Source: Dipteris shenzhenensis (Eukaryota; Polypodiophyta; Polypodiopsida; Gleicheniales). From it: a DNA stretch of 64,000 bases. The stretch lies in the NCBI GenBank assembly GCA_047967505.1, contig CM106539.1; one strand, 5' to 3'. The notes under the pieces are model-generated. The model did not search any database and had not been told where the DNA came from. It saw nothing but the letters and a program-made list of their open reading frames with translations. Of the stretch, positions 19,588 to 30,559 are shown piece after piece. The translations under genes were made by a program, and so were the position numbers. Within the stretch, counting starts at the first letter, position 1, and every line of letters begins with the position of its first letter.

Positions 19588-19900
19588 AGATTCTCCTCCT
19601 TCACCATGGATTTCATCAAAGGGCTTCTAAGGAGCAGGATGAATCGCTCCAAACAGTGATTCCACCGTGCTCCTACACAGTGTGTTGACAGAGCATTCAC
19701 TGTTCACACAGTGCTTCTCTACACAATGTTCTAAACAGGGCAAAAACAGTGTTTTAAACAGTGAATTTCTGTTCAAACAGTGTTCTACATAGTGAATATA
19801 CTGTCCAAACAGTGTTCTGACAGTTGCAGACAGTGTTTTGGTTGCCAATTGATTTGAATTATAGGGCTGCCCTCAAGGAGGCCTTGAAATCGGGGAAATT
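19588..19900. repeat. Degenerate ACAGTGTT repeats
   Basis: Between about 19,655 and 19,850 the octamer ACAGTGTT/ACAGTGCT recurs roughly every 15-25 bp. Irregular spacing suggests an old decayed satellite or minisatellite. Confidence 0.5.
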
Positions 19901-19904
19901 TCAC

Positions 19905-20015
19905 ATACAGCTAAGTCAACTTGCTCCTAATTCTGATGGCTCCAAGTAAATGTGCTCCTAATTCTGATGGCATACAGCTAAGTAAATTTGCTCCTAATTC
20001 TGGCACTAATTCCAA
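19905..20015 (+). repeat. Triplicated short tandem unit
   Basis: Three imperfect copies of AAGTCAACTTGCTCCTAATT-like sequence followed by CTGATGGC, about 30-50 bp apart, at the start of the chromovirus relic. Confidence 0.5.
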
Positions 20016-20189
20016 GAAGGGTAAGCTATCAAGGGATCTCAGACCTGAAATGTAGTATGAGGAAGATCAACTAATGGGTCAGGCAAAGGCTTTGGCACCT
20101 ATAGATGATGATCAAGCCAGTGATCATGAGCATGAGGAGACAGTCCTTCAAGATCTCAAAACCAACCACATTCTAAGTCCCCTCACCCC

Positions 20190-20351
20190 ATGACCACGCT
20201 TGATTTTGAAGGTTTCATGGCTATTATGCTGGAACAGCAAGAACACGTGATGGAGAAACAAAGCAAGTTGATGCAGCAACTTGTGGACCAACAGCAGAAG
20301 TTATTTGACCAAGTTGGACAGCTCAATTTCAGTGCTATAGCAGAGGGTTGA
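20190..20351 (+). pseudogene. gag: Gypsy (chromovirus) gag N-terminal helix
   Basis: A 53-codon frame beginning MTTLDFEGFMAIMLEQQEH and continuing as a Gln-rich coiled coil (QSKLMQQLVDQQQKLFDQV), then a stop. Such Gln-rich helices open the Gag of many plant Gypsy elements. It is upstream of integrase and chromodomain scraps on the same strand, so the whole 19,905-21,457 stretch is best read as one collapsed chromovirus. Confidence 0.45.
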
Positions 20352-20751
20352 AGGTGAAAAAGAGACTACAAGACTACGTTTGATAATGCCTTCACTCAGC
20401 TAAGAACTATTAGGAGTGATGTGAACTTGGTAAGAAGCAGTATTGAGCCAAAAAGAAAGAAGATTGCCAGGGATGAGCAACCTAAGAGGCCTATAGATTT
20501 AGGTTAGGCTGGAATGAATCCAAGCTGAAGCCAGAAGGGTGCATCCACAACAATCTCCCAAGCCTAAACCTTCATAAAACACAACTCATTCTGGTGGTTC
20601 AGAATATATTCCAACTTGTGGAAGTTGGAACAGACCCTAATGGTGTGCCTAGATTTTTCAAAGTATATCAAGCATCCCTCAAGAGAGGTGAATTGCTGTC
20701 TCAACAAGTCTTGGACTACAATCAGTTACACCCTTATGTGAGAGAAGCAAA

Positions 20752-21060
20752 ACAGAACTGAGAACACTCATCCTGCAGGTCTCTTACATCCCTTACCTAT
20801 TCCTAAATGGGCACACATCAGCATGGATTTTATTACTGGTCTGCCCGCTACAGCAAAGGGATGGAATAGTAATTTTGTGGTTGTGGATAGGATAACCAAA
20901 ACAGAACTGAGAACACTCATCCTGCAGGTCTCTTACATCCCTTACCTATTCCTAAGGGTAAATGGGCACACATCAGCATGGATTTTATTACTGGTCTGCC
21001 CGCTACAGCAAAGGGATGGAATAGTAATTTTGTGGTTGTGGATAGGATGACCAAGCAACA
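20752..21060 (+). pseudogene. pol: Gypsy integrase fragment, tandemly duplicated
   Basis: The integrase-core opening [20 protein letters not shown] then VVVDRMTK is present twice (about 20,817-20,895 and 20,971-21,050) within a direct repeat of about 150 bp (copy starts 20,752 and 20,901). The second copy has five extra bases (CTAAGGGTAAATG versus CTAAATG). MDFITGLP carries the first catalytic Asp. The second Asp and the Glu are absent, so only a scrap remains. Confidence 0.7.
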
Positions 21061-21099
21061 AAAAGGATATTGGGCTATAGAGATAAATCCTCAGAAATG

Positions 21100-21203
21100 A
21101 GGTTTTGCTGGAATTCTACATTAAGTGGAAAGTATTACCAGAGGAGAACTCCACATGGCAGACTGAGAGCATTTTGCAGGAATTTCCATATCTACTGAGC
21201 TGA
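21100..21203 (+). pseudogene. pol: Chromodomain remnant of a chromovirus
   Basis: Frame reading VLLEFYIKWKVLPEENSTWQ then TESILQEFPYLLS and stop. This matches the chromodomain core (YLVKWKGLP...TWE...L..FP) at the integrase C-terminus of plant chromoviruses, thought to guide insertion to heterochromatin. It lies about 100 bp before a polypurine tract, as expected. Confidence 0.65.
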
Positions 21204-21300
21204 ACTGAAGTCTTTCCTGCTCATGACAGCCCAAAGTACCATACACTCTTCCTTTCTATCAGTTGTATCATTTGTATTCATTTAAGGACAAAATTTCTGT

Positions 21301-21457
21301 AAGGAGGGGATTGTAACAGTAGTGAATGCTAGGGTAGCAGACAGCTAGTTAATGGGCCCTGATAGCCAAAATAAAGGGTCCCTGAAGTCTTTCCTGCTCA
21401 TGACAGCCCAAAGTACGACACTCTTCCATTCAATCAGCTGTATCATCCACGTGGGAG
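21301..21457 (+). repeat. Chromovirus polypurine tract and 3' LTR start
   Basis: GGACAAAATTTCTGTAAGG then AGGGGAT (PPT about 21,301-21,311) is directly followed by TGTAACAGTAG (LTR start 21,312), the standard 3' junction of plant chromoviruses. The LTR is cut at 21,457 by the MITE. A 40-bp segment (TGAAGTCTTTCCTGCTCATG...) occurs both before the PPT (21,208) and inside the LTR (21,385). Confidence 0.65.
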
Positions 21458-22477
21458 GGGGACGAGCATTTTTTGAGCGAAATCTTCCGAGCGTCCGAGC
21501 GAAGGAAAAAAAAAGCTTCCAACTATGCATAAATATGGCAAAAATCGATTAGAAGAAAACATAGTTTCACTTAGAAATATGCAAAGTATTATAGCAATGC
21601 CTATTTTATACAAAAATCTTTAGGTGAATCTGTAGGAATGGTGAGAGCATAATGGGATGGCTTTTGAAGAAACCCACATGTAGAGTAGACTTCTCTATGA
21701 AAATTCCCTTATGATCCTTCTTACAACTTTTACTTAATAGGAGGTGAGATTAAAAACCCTCTCTCAACCTATCTTCATGAAAGAGTTTCTTCAAAGAAAA
21801 CTCATTGAAGCAAGCCATTCAGGTAGTTTCGCCAGCGAAACCCCTTTGAAGCAAGTCTCCCAAGGTAGTTTCGCTGGCGAAACTACCTTGGACAACACTT
21901 TTAAAAGTGACATAACTTTCATATCCAATGTCCAAATATAGTCATTCAACCACTCAAATTGATCGGAACATCCCATTTGAGCACATCTATGGAGTTATAT
22001 TTTGGAAAATCTTTCATATATAGTATTAAATATTACATGTATTTTATGAGAGTGATATATAAGCCTAAGTTAATACTTATTTATAGTAATTTAAACTTCT
22101 TTAGAAACATGTCCATAAATATGCTATAAAAACACTAAAAAGATATTGCCATATGATATAAATGTGTTAATAAGTAATTATATATGCATAGTATTATTAC
22201 ATTGAGAGTGATTATGAGGAATGTTTCTTAAAGGAATCAACACTTTTTTAAGGTAATAACAGGGGTACAAAGGGATGTCTCTAAATAAGAAAATTATGTT
22301 GTGTAAAAATGAATGAGTGACTAGTCTGTATATTTTTATGATAAAGGGATCTAGTTCTAGTGAAAATAAAAGTGTAAAAACCATGTTTCCTAAAGAAAAA
22401 CATTTTTAAAAATCTCTTGAAAAACACGCTCGGATAAACCTGCTCATAGGTTTTTGCTCGTAAAATTAACGCATCCC
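21458..22477. mobile_element. Probable Mutator-like MITE with internal hairpins
   Basis: About 1,020 bp, AT-rich, without a transposase. Ends share ACGAGCA...GAGC...CCGAGCG in inverted orientation: left GGGGACGAGCATTTT, right read inward GGGATGCGTTAATTTTACG then AGCAAAAACC. The left end lacks about 13 bp. It is flanked by ACGTGGGAG (21,449-21,457) and ATGTGGGAG (22,478-22,486), a 9-bp duplication with one mismatch. A 9-bp duplication is typical of Mutator-like elements. It sits in the chromovirus LTR. Confidence 0.6.
21829..21891. repeat. Two GTTTCGC/GCGAAAC hairpins
   Basis: At 21,860-21,891 CCAAGGTAGTTTCGC is followed by TG and then its exact reverse complement (15-bp stem, 2-base centre). 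Just upstream GTTTCGC-CA-GCGAAAC forms a 7-bp version. Both lie inside the MITE. Confidence 0.85.
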
Positions 22478-22486
22478 ATGTGGGAG

Positions 22487-22624
22487 CTGCTACTTCCCTT
22501 CCTGTCATTTTTAAACAGTTCATAGTTTTTCCCTAAAACTAGCCTCTGTTGAGCAGCTTACTAGAAGTCATGTTCCAATGATACTATGCCAATCATGGCC
22601 TGGCTCTTCCTTTGGCTCCTCGAA
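22487..22624. other. Unassigned, probably the rest of the chromovirus LTR
   Basis: Follows the MITE duplication. No second LTR copy is in the window to define its end. Confidence 0.3.
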
Positions 22625-22830
22625 ATCTTCAGTCTTCTCCACTTCTATAATGGTCAACTTGGGTGCAGGAACTCTGGGAACTTTAATGACCTCCTCATCT
22701 GCCTAGGACACCACTTCCTCAAAGATCACGTCCGTACTGGGTCGAAGAGGCGGTATGCCTTAGATTCTTCACTATATTCGACAAAGGTGCACTTCCAGCT
22801 CTTGGAATCCAGCTTTGACCTGTCACATGA
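22625..22830 (-). pseudogene. pol: Copia pol scrap (post-integrase region)
   Basis: The minus strand reads LDSKSWKCTFVEYSEESKAY then RLFDPVR, matching the K..KC.F.GY....K.YRL.DP block that follows integrase in Copia pols (compare LDPKSLKCIFLGYGDSGEMG in Copia 1). A stop follows, and nothing else of that element is visible. Confidence 0.65.
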
Positions 22831-22852
22831 TGATGATCATGATGAGATTGAT

Positions 22853-22950
22853 ATGTAGTCGGCTACCGACATGACTATGTTATACTTAGTACTTAGTACT
22901 ATGTAGTCGGCCACCGACATGACTACTTAGTACTACCATTCTGCATTTTT
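22853..22950. repeat. Short direct repeat
   Basis: ATGTAGTCGGCTACCGACAT and GACTA occurs at about 22,853 and again, as TCGGCCACCGACAT, at about 22,901. Each copy contains the partial palindrome GTCGG..ACCGAC. Confidence 0.6.
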
Positions 22951-23082
22951 TGCATTCTGCATTGGTGTGGATGCTCGTTTAGTATCTCCACCCTCACAGC
23001 TCGTTTGTACCAGGATTTTCACAATCTCATGGACCCATTGGTCTTCCAAAGACACTAATAAACTTTCTTTCTTTCTTTCTTT

Positions 23083-24659
23083 TCTCTCTCTCCTTCCAGT
23101 TCAGTTTGTGTGGTGTAGTTTACTCTCTTTTTCCGTTCAGTTTCCGCAGCATTCTCACATGGTATCAGAGAGAGGTGTTTCAAACAAGAGTGCACGGAGG
23201 TGTGGACTGTTCGGGTGCGGACACATAAGGCTGGAGCAAACTCCGCAGCCGTCACTTCAATTGTTCCCGCCTTCTAGGAGCACGGGTTCCAGATGGAGGG
23301 GGTGTGGCAATGGGACCTGCCGAACAGCTGCAGTGGTGGATAAATCTTTTGTTCAAGGAAGGACCTCGAGCCACGAGAAGTTGTTCCCGCTGACTCAGGT
23401 GGCTATATGTATACCAGTATGTATTTGTTTGGATGTCATCACCTAGCAGACCTAGAGGGGTTTCCTGGGGTTCTGCCGCAGCTATTGTTTGATGAGCTAC
23501 TGGAGATCTGGATGGGTCAGATGATTGCCAATGCAGGAATCCAGACACAGCAGTATGTTGGTAAGCAGTTGCATGCCTCATTGATTCCGGAGCTCGGTGG
23601 TTCAGTCTACCGGTTTGGACCTGAGAGGGGTCTTCAGAGGGGGCTGTGTAGCTCAGTGATGCCATGGCCATGCAGGATAGCAGATCTTGCAGCAGTGGTA
23701 GCATAAGTTGGATTGTTGTACCAGTACAGTACCAGACCAGGAGTTGCCTTGTACCCAACAGCCTGGCAGCAGTTTCGATTTCCAGTGATCGTGCTGAGAC
23801 AGTTCATGCCAAAAGGGGCTTCTTCGACAGCACCTGTGGCGATCTTCAGCGACTGAGGTTCACACGATGGACCCCTACAGATGCTCCGGTGGCATACCCA
23901 GCCCCTAGAGATGAGATGATGTTACATCCAGGAGCTGAGAGGGGGCGTTGGAGTACAGCATCCCCTGATGTACCATGGTTAGGTTAGGTTAGAGAAAGGG
24001 CCTTGGTTGTGGGTGTGCCCGCCCTTGAGGGTAGTGTAGGATAGGGCTATGTGCATGGGCAGGCCATTGTGGCAGATCCTGGCTGTTACGGTGCCTTGGC
24101 ATACCTAGGCGGGTCTGACGCAGGTTTGTCCTGCCATGTACAGGGCAGTTCAGGGCTCATGCAGCCTGTTTATGTGCCACATGGCAGCCCCTGTGGAGGC
24201 ACCCTAGTTAGGCCAGCATAGGGGGCCTATATGGCCACTCTTTAGGGCAGCAGACCTGACCTGCTGGTCAGGTTACCAAGCCCCAGCAGTGGGGTGGCTG
24301 GCAGAGGTGGGCCAACCTGCTGGTCAGCCACCTAGGCTGCTTGGCAGCCCAGGGGGGTCAGCCCCTTTTATGGCTATGCCTGGGGGGCCAATCTAGAGCA
24401 GGCAGTTGGCTCTTCTAGGGCATGTGGGTCGGCCCACTAGAGGCAGGTTGTCGGCATGTTTGTTTAGCCGACTAGGGGAGGGGGTGAGGCTATCTATAGG
24501 CCCTGCCTCTGTTGTATGCATCTCGCATTGGAGATTTTGCCCAGCAGTTCAGAGGGCTTTTCCCTGAGATCCCTTGAGGTCTCTCTCTCTCCTTTCAATT
24601 CAGTTTGTGTGGTGTGGTTTGCTCTCTCTTTTCTGTTAAGTTTCCACTGCACTCTCACA
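23083..24659 (+). mobile_element. Element G: non-coding LTR element, 5' LTR truncated
   Basis: Plus-strand element. A truncated 5' LTR (about 23,083-23,159) ends TCTCACA and is followed directly by TGGTATCAGAGA (23,160-23,171), an iMet-type PBS. The 3' LTR (23,949-24,659, 711 bp) is preceded by GCTGAGAGGGGGCG, a polypurine tract, and ends CTCTCACA. The last 75 bp of both LTRs match. The internal 0.8 kb has frames of up to 168 codons but no recognisable gag or pol. The 3' LTR has CTGCTGGTCAGG-type motifs and a TATA-like CTATCTATAGG near 24,490. A TTTC repeat replaces the missing 5' LTR part. Confidence 0.65.
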
Positions 24660-25373
24660 TATGGATGAGACAATTGTTTTTATTGGCACCTATAATTTTA
24701 TTAACTACCTCATCAAAATCTTTGCCTTCAAGGTTAAGCAAAACCAGCAAAGAAACTTTGAGCACTACAATTCTCAAATATAAAGCAATGTGTCTGGGGA
24801 GACATGCACTGCCCACCTTAGCAGTGAGCGCACAGGAGCTAGAGGGCTGCCCTGGGGCCTGAATAGCAAATCTTCCTATAGACACACAAAAGACTATAGT
24901 GCTTCACAGAGGCTCTACAGAGATGTTTTACTTATGCTTACAACTGGAAATGTCAATCTCAAGATATCAAACTTTAGCTCTCCTTCCACTACAAACATAA
25001 AGAAATGCTGTAAGTAAAATAAATGTCACAAAAGCACAATGTTGGCATACCGTTGAGCCCGTAGTATTAACTCTCCTTTTGGAGAGCTTGTACTCTCAAT
25101 GTTTTCACATTTAGCATCTTTTGGGATGTCAAAGCCACCACTGCCTGTATCCTCGGTGTTTTCCATGACGATGAGAATTCACTGAACTTCCGTCTTGATA
25201 GATGTGTTGGCACAATATATCTCTTTTACCTGATTATAACTTTTTTGCTTAGCTGAAATATCAATTTGGGTATGTCAGTATAGCATAAGCTTCAAGTATG
25301 TTGAACTTAGACAAATAATTGCAAGATTAAAACAGTATGACAATGGCAAACAATACACATTAAATGGCAGACC

Positions 25374-25419
<46 letters not shown>

Positions 25420-26430
25420 CCCCCCCCCCAAGCACAACTCCTCATGTAATGCTTAGAATTCAACTGCTGAAACTTCACGTTGTTTCCTTGTGTTAATTAA
25501 CATCATAAATACTCCATCAAAGCTTGTTGAGAACGATCAAGGAAAGTGAATTCATAGGCCAATAGCAGCCGACTTGTCACAGATAATCTTCAGCTTTGTT
25601 AGAATTTATGTCATACATTTGACTTGACACATCTTTAGCATGACTGATTTTGAAGATTCAATAGTCTCGTCGGATACTATCTCATCCTGATGGTCCAACC
25701 TTTATTGGTACTGTAAACCATCTATAACGTTATCCTTTTGTTAGTTAAATCAAGTACAGAAAGAATCTGCATCCTTTTTCACCCACTATGTCATCTATCA
25801 TACTCTTGAAAGTGGGTCTCCATCCCTTTCATGACCTTCCAAGGCTTCCATAACACCTCAGCTTGGCAATAGGGAGATATTGCAAAGATTGTTCCCTATC
25901 AAACTACTCGGCTCTCCCTGGTTAACTGCTGTTTCTTTTTGGGTTGTTTACTATCATATCAGCCCTAGACTTTGATCTTGCTATTAGGTTAAGTTTGTCT
26001 TGAGCAGCTTATTCACTCTTAATGGCACCAAATCTGACAATGATGTGCTCATAGATGAACTTGTCTATACTCCTCGAATTTGCATCCCTCTAGCTGTCCA
26101 CGCTTCCCAACTACCAACACGACCGTTTGCATATGACAATCAGCAACAATGCTACCTATAAACCAGCAACAGACCTGTCCTATATTTGCAGCAAAGACAA
26201 GCCCGTGTTTATCAATGCCGTCCAAGCATCAGTGCCAAACGCTGCCCCAAGAAACTCTCGTTGCTCCTTTGCAAACTCTCGTTGCTCTTTTGCGGTTCGA
26301 TCGATCAATCGCTCTGCAAATGCATGGGCCACTTCGAACGGTTCTTAGACGGGGCTTCGCTGGGGTATTAGCTTAGATTTACTCTCTTTTTTTGTTTTAA
26401 GGGGGGCGGGGATACACTAATAAAATAATT
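24660..26430. other. Unassigned region with a CT microsatellite
   Basis: No gene or element was recognised here. A (CT)n tract lies at 25,377-25,414, followed by a C9 run. Open frames here are short and lack domain features. Confidence 0.35.
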
Positions 26431-26438
26431 CGGGGTCT

Positions 26439-26800
26439 TTTTTTTTTTCGGAATCAAAATTTTATTGCAAAAGAGAAAGGCATTAACAAGCAGTTATATA
26501 GTACTTCATGACTCATTAGAAAGGGATATGATCATGCCTCATTAACAAGAGTTATTCAAGAGAGAAAAGGAAATGATCAGCCTCATTAACAAGCAGTTAT
26601 GTAGTACTTCCATGACTTTTTTGGGGATGGCAGCATGAACAATCATGTACCCAACAAATAAGTTGTTGCGTGAATGATTATGTACCAATGTTTTGAAGAT
26701 TTTTAAGTCTATCTTCGAATTTAGTTTGTAAGGGCTACTGTTTCCTAAATACTCAATAACTTCCAAAATACTCTTTCACCATGATTCACACACCAATAGT
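26439..26800 (-). mobile_element. Possible 3' end of a non-LTR retroelement or retrocopy
   Basis: On the minus strand the sequence ends AATAAAATTTTGATTCCG followed by A10 (plus-strand T run at 26,438-26,447). That is a polyadenylation signal and tail with no LTR, as left by LINE-type retrotransposition. Within it GCATTAACAAGCAGTTAT is imperfectly repeated (about 26,480 and 26,580). No reverse transcriptase domain follows, so it would be a 5'-truncated copy. Confidence 0.35.
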
Positions 26801-26929
26801 TTTAATTTTATGCGTAGAAAGTTCACATGCTAAACAACTAATTCGCATTAAATTTCCAAAAAAATAATTGGCTAGGTGGAGCTTTGTTAAGCTTAGGGCA
26901 ATATTGATTAACAAAAGTACCCAACATAA

Positions 26930-27180
26930 CCTATAATCCAAACTTAATCTAACCTAATGTAAAACCTTAACTAAGATAACCTAACCTTCACCTAGCACCA
27001 CGGCAAGAGCAAGGCAAGCATTGACAGAAGTAGGGCAGCCGGGAGTGAAGGGGAGGGGGGGGGGATAGAGGAGGAGCTAAGAGAGAAGAGCGGAGGAAGA
27101 GGGAGAAGACTGGGGGAAAAGAGAGGCGGGGAGGTTGAGAAAGAAGAGCGGAGGAAGAGGAGGAGGCTAAGCACAATCCA
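26930..27180. repeat. AACCTAA-rich stretch then purine-rich tract
   Basis: About 26,935-26,992 contains repeated TAACCTAA/CTAACCT motifs. 27,030-27,165 is almost pure G/A (GGAGGAAGAGGG, GAGAGGCGGGGAGG). The same order, TAACCTAAC motifs followed by G-rich sequence, recurs at 43,263-43,470. The Ser/Pro/Leu frames on the other strand are products of this composition. Confidence 0.55.
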
Positions 27181-27460
27181 TTCCTCTTGAGCAATTGTCT
27201 TTTCTTTTTCACTTTACTTGCATTCATCCATTCATTGTAAATGTACATCGGTTGCTTTTGTTATTTGAAACCGCATAAGTTATAAACACATCCTACTCCT
27301 AAGAGTAGCTCCACGATAACCCTAGGTTATTTTCCAAAAAATAACATACGAAACTGAGACGCTCCAACAGTTTGCAAAAGAGAGTAGTACTTCAAGACAA
27401 TAGTTCGAAGCAAACTCCCCAATGGAAGAGTTTGAAGTTTGTGCTCTGATTTTGGCCTAA

Positions 27461-27676
27461 GAGAAATAGGAGGATAGAGCTTAAGGGATTCAGAGACTGA
27501 TATCTTCTAGCATGGTAGATGCATGCTTTGGATGTAGAACTTAGTTTTATTTTCAAACTTATACCTAACTAAGAGAGAAATAGGAGGATAGAGCTGAGAC
27601 TAGTATCTTCTAGCATGGTAGATGCATGCTTTGGATGTAGAACTTAGTTTTATTTTCAAACTTATACCTAGCTACT
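27461..27676. repeat. Tandem duplication, about 114-bp unit
   Basis: Two adjacent copies starting GAGAAATAGGAGGATAGAGC (27,461 and 27,575) and sharing TATCTTCTAGCATGGTAGAT and TAGTTTTATTTTCAAACT. The second copy lacks about a dozen bases (TTAAGGGATTC region). Confidence 0.85.
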
Positions 27677-28624
27677 ATGTCAATAGCAAGTCTGTTATTA
27701 GAAGCCACCTTTGTAGAGACTTTTGCCCCTAAAATCCTATGTGCAAACTACTAAGGACTAACTTGGAAGAGTTGACCCTTAAGTCTTTAATATTTACTAC
27801 AAGTAGCTCAATATCTACCATTGGTGGGGATGGGATTTAAATGTTAGTGGAGTGGAAAAAGATCATATATTACTATTGGTATTGGAAAAAGATTGAACGT
27901 CTTTTTTATACATGCAAGTCTCTTTTTATGCTTAAATTTATAAATCTTTATATGCTTGAATTTTCTATATTGGGAAAATTTTGAACAAAATATATTAAGT
28001 CTATAAAACTTCAACAAATTTTCATGCGATCTTTATATAATTTTAGGCTAAGCTTAGCCTCTTTTTTTCTACCTAGTTGCTTAGCCTCTATTTTTCTACT
28101 TGGTTTCAAACCTTGGAGAATGTACCAAGCTCTTATTTTTATAGGAGCATATAAAATTTCATGAGTCTTATTAAATTTTCTTGAAAATTTTACCCCTACT
28201 CGAGGGTTATTTTGTAAGATCAATCACCCAATTTGATTCTTGCTCTTCAAGCTTCAAAATTCATTGCTACCCAATGAGCAACTCCTTCAATGGCTTAGTT
28301 GCCTGCATTTTTTTACTTCTAACATTCCCCTTCTTGGCTTGGTTTAGTGCTCATTAATGTTTATATGTGGGGTTGGTCTCAATTGGTGATACTCTTGGGT
28401 CATCATTGTTGTTGAAGCCCATTGGACTCCCAAATTGAGGTCCTTATCATCCTTCTTTATGGTATCAGTTGAGAGAGCTCCAATGGACTTTGTTAGGTGT
28501 TATAGGGGCTCCTCTTCCAAGGCCTGCAATTGGTTGCATTGTTGACAAACTCTCCAAAAATAAGGGAGACCTTGTTTGTAAACTTTGCCTAGACCTCTAT
28601 GACCTTTAGCTAAAGGTAGGTATT
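27677..28624. other. Unassigned sequence
   Basis: AT-rich to 28,250. From 28,260 to 28,600 the minus strand is weakly coding-like (QGLPYFWRVCQQCNQLQAL), perhaps a decayed Gypsy integrase zinc finger, but this is too little to call. Confidence 0.25.
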
Positions 28625-28982
28625 TGTTGAGATATTGAGCTCCACTTGTGATATGCCAAGGTGACCGTTGTGCATTTATGTCACCAACTTGTCAGCTACA
28701 GATGCGGTTGGTACACTGCCCATGAATAATAGCTGGATGACAGCTATCTTTATGTACTCTAGTTAGTGGCTCAATTAGTATGCCACCTAGGTTAGCTGAG
28801 TTTGGTTTGAGACCCACATATAGGGTTCATCCATTCCTTTTGTACTACGAGAGAGTTCTTTTTGCTTTCACAACTAAGAAGAGGAAAACTGTTTTCAACC
28901 TCCACCTTTGTGTGTATTGCCCCATTCTGTATGCAAGAAAGTTGCAAGTAAGACTCCTTACTTCTCTCCCACTCTCTTCACA
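28625..28982 (+). repeat. Inverted Copia, left LTR
   Basis: 358 bp, TGTTGAG...CTTCACA, followed at 28,983-28,994 by TGGTATCAAAGC, an iMet PBS with one change. Its partner is 33,185-33,547 in reverse orientation. Confidence 0.85.
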
Positions 28983-29474
28983 TGGTATCAAAGCTCGGTT
29001 CGTGGTAAGGAGCTCAAGGAAGCAAACCAAGTTCACGGTGTCTTGGTAAGAGGATCAGTGTTGCTTTCCTTTTTCGAGTTTGGGAGCAAATCTCTGTAGG
29101 TAGCATAGCTGGAAAGTGCAAGAGTGCACTGGATTGGGATGCCCTTTGCGGTGCGGCGAGAGGGCAGTATATGCTGCCATTTCGAGGCCCATTTTGGTGG
29201 CGGAAGTTTCTGTAGGCGCTCAAAAAAGTGCCATGTTTTTGCCGTGCCGCCATTGTTCCGCAGGTTAGAGAAAAGTTGACGCAGAAATTGCATTGTATGC
29301 CTATGCGCAGAGATATTGGGAGTGACAGAATCATTCTTATTGCCTGTTGATGCAAAATCATCACTAGGAAGTGACTATGTGGTCAAATATCACTTTCGTT
29401 AGTTTTGCAAATTTGCCCTTGTGAGGCCGAAGTTGTGTTTTTTACAGTGACAGAATATTTTGTAGTGTTCTGTA

Positions 29475-29925
29475 ATGGCGTCTGATGCTCTTTCACAGAT
29501 TGTCACTGAAAAGCTTAACAAGAACAACTTCCAAGCATGGAAGTTTAGAATGACAAATTTCCTCAAGGGAAAAGGCTATTGGGAGTTCATTACTAGAGCT
29601 GAACAAGAACCAGTTATTCCTAATGTTCCCAATCAACAAGAGTTGCAGGCATTTAAAGGATGGCATGAGAGAGCTAGAAAAGTTATGTATTGGCTGTCTA
29701 TCAGTATTTGAGATTCTATGATTGTGCATATTCAGGATGCAAGCACGCCGGAGGAGGCGTGGGATACTTTGACAAAAATGTACGGCACAAATACACAAGC
29801 CAAGAAAATGCAGCTCACAAGCAGGAGTTGCATAATGTGGAGAGAAAATATGAGCATCAATGACTACCACATGAAGGTGAAGACAATTGCAAATGCACTT
29901 GCTTCCATTGGGCCGCCAATCCCTT
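29475..29925 (+). pseudogene. gag: Inverted Copia, left-arm gag fragment
   Basis: Starts MASDALSQIVTEKLNKNNF and continues AWKFRMTNFLKGKGYW, typical of Copia gag N-termini. A TGA stop at about 29,709 (Ser TCA in the other arm) breaks it. It resumes with DSMIVHIQDASTPEEAWDTL, TKMYGTNTQAKKMQL and NDYHMKVKTIANALASIGPP, and is cut at about 29,925 where reversed RT sequence begins. No zinc knuckle is reached. Confidence 0.8.
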
Positions 29926-29929
29926 TAAT

Positions 29930-30300
29930 GCAGCCTTAGCAATGACTTCTCTTATAGTTGCCATCCTTACAACCGGACTAAATGTTTCTTCATAATCAAT
30001 GCCATATGTATAGGTATACCCCTTGGCAACTAATCTTGCCTTGTATCTACTCACAGAACCATCTACATTGTGCTTCACCTTATAAACCCACTTGCAACCA
30101 ATTGCATTCTTATCTTTAGGCAAAGGCACCAATTCCCATGTAGCATTTACTTCCAAGGCATCCATTTCTTCATCCATGGCTTTCTCCCATTTTTCTTTTC
30201 CCATGGCTTGCTCAAAAGAAGTGGGTTTTGGTCCATGTATCACTTTGACCATATAGGCATAGTGAATGGCTGTAAATCCATCATATTTCAGCCTATCCAC
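29930..30300 (-). pseudogene. pol: Inverted Copia, start of reverse transcriptase
   Basis: Minus strand: SFEQAMGKEKWEKAMDEEMD, WELVPLPKDKNAIGCKWVYK, YKARLVAKGYTYTYGIDYEE and TFSPVVRMATIREVIAKAA, the N-terminal fingers of Copia RT. The frame ends at the inversion junction, before the catalytic YVDD region, so no active RT remains. Confidence 0.85.
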
Positions 30301-30559
30301 AGGATAACTCTAGTAGACCTGTGCAAAAAAGGCTCACTACCAGGTGCTCTCAAAACATCCCTTGTCTTCCTTACTCCAAGTGTAATAGAAGAAGGAATAC
30401 CCAACTCATCATCAAGGCTCTGTTCTGAGCCACTGGATTCACCATCCACATATGAGTGACCTGCATTCACATCAACCATGGGCTGATCTACTTTCTCTTT
30501 TCCCTTTCGTGAGACTAGCATACCACTATCTGCATTGCTTTGAGGAGATCCTCCTGATC

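Noticed and set aside
23252-23758. A 168-codon minus-strand frame and overlapping plus-strand frames in element G
   Set aside because: They overlap each other, carry no domain, and lie in the internal part of a non-coding LTR element.
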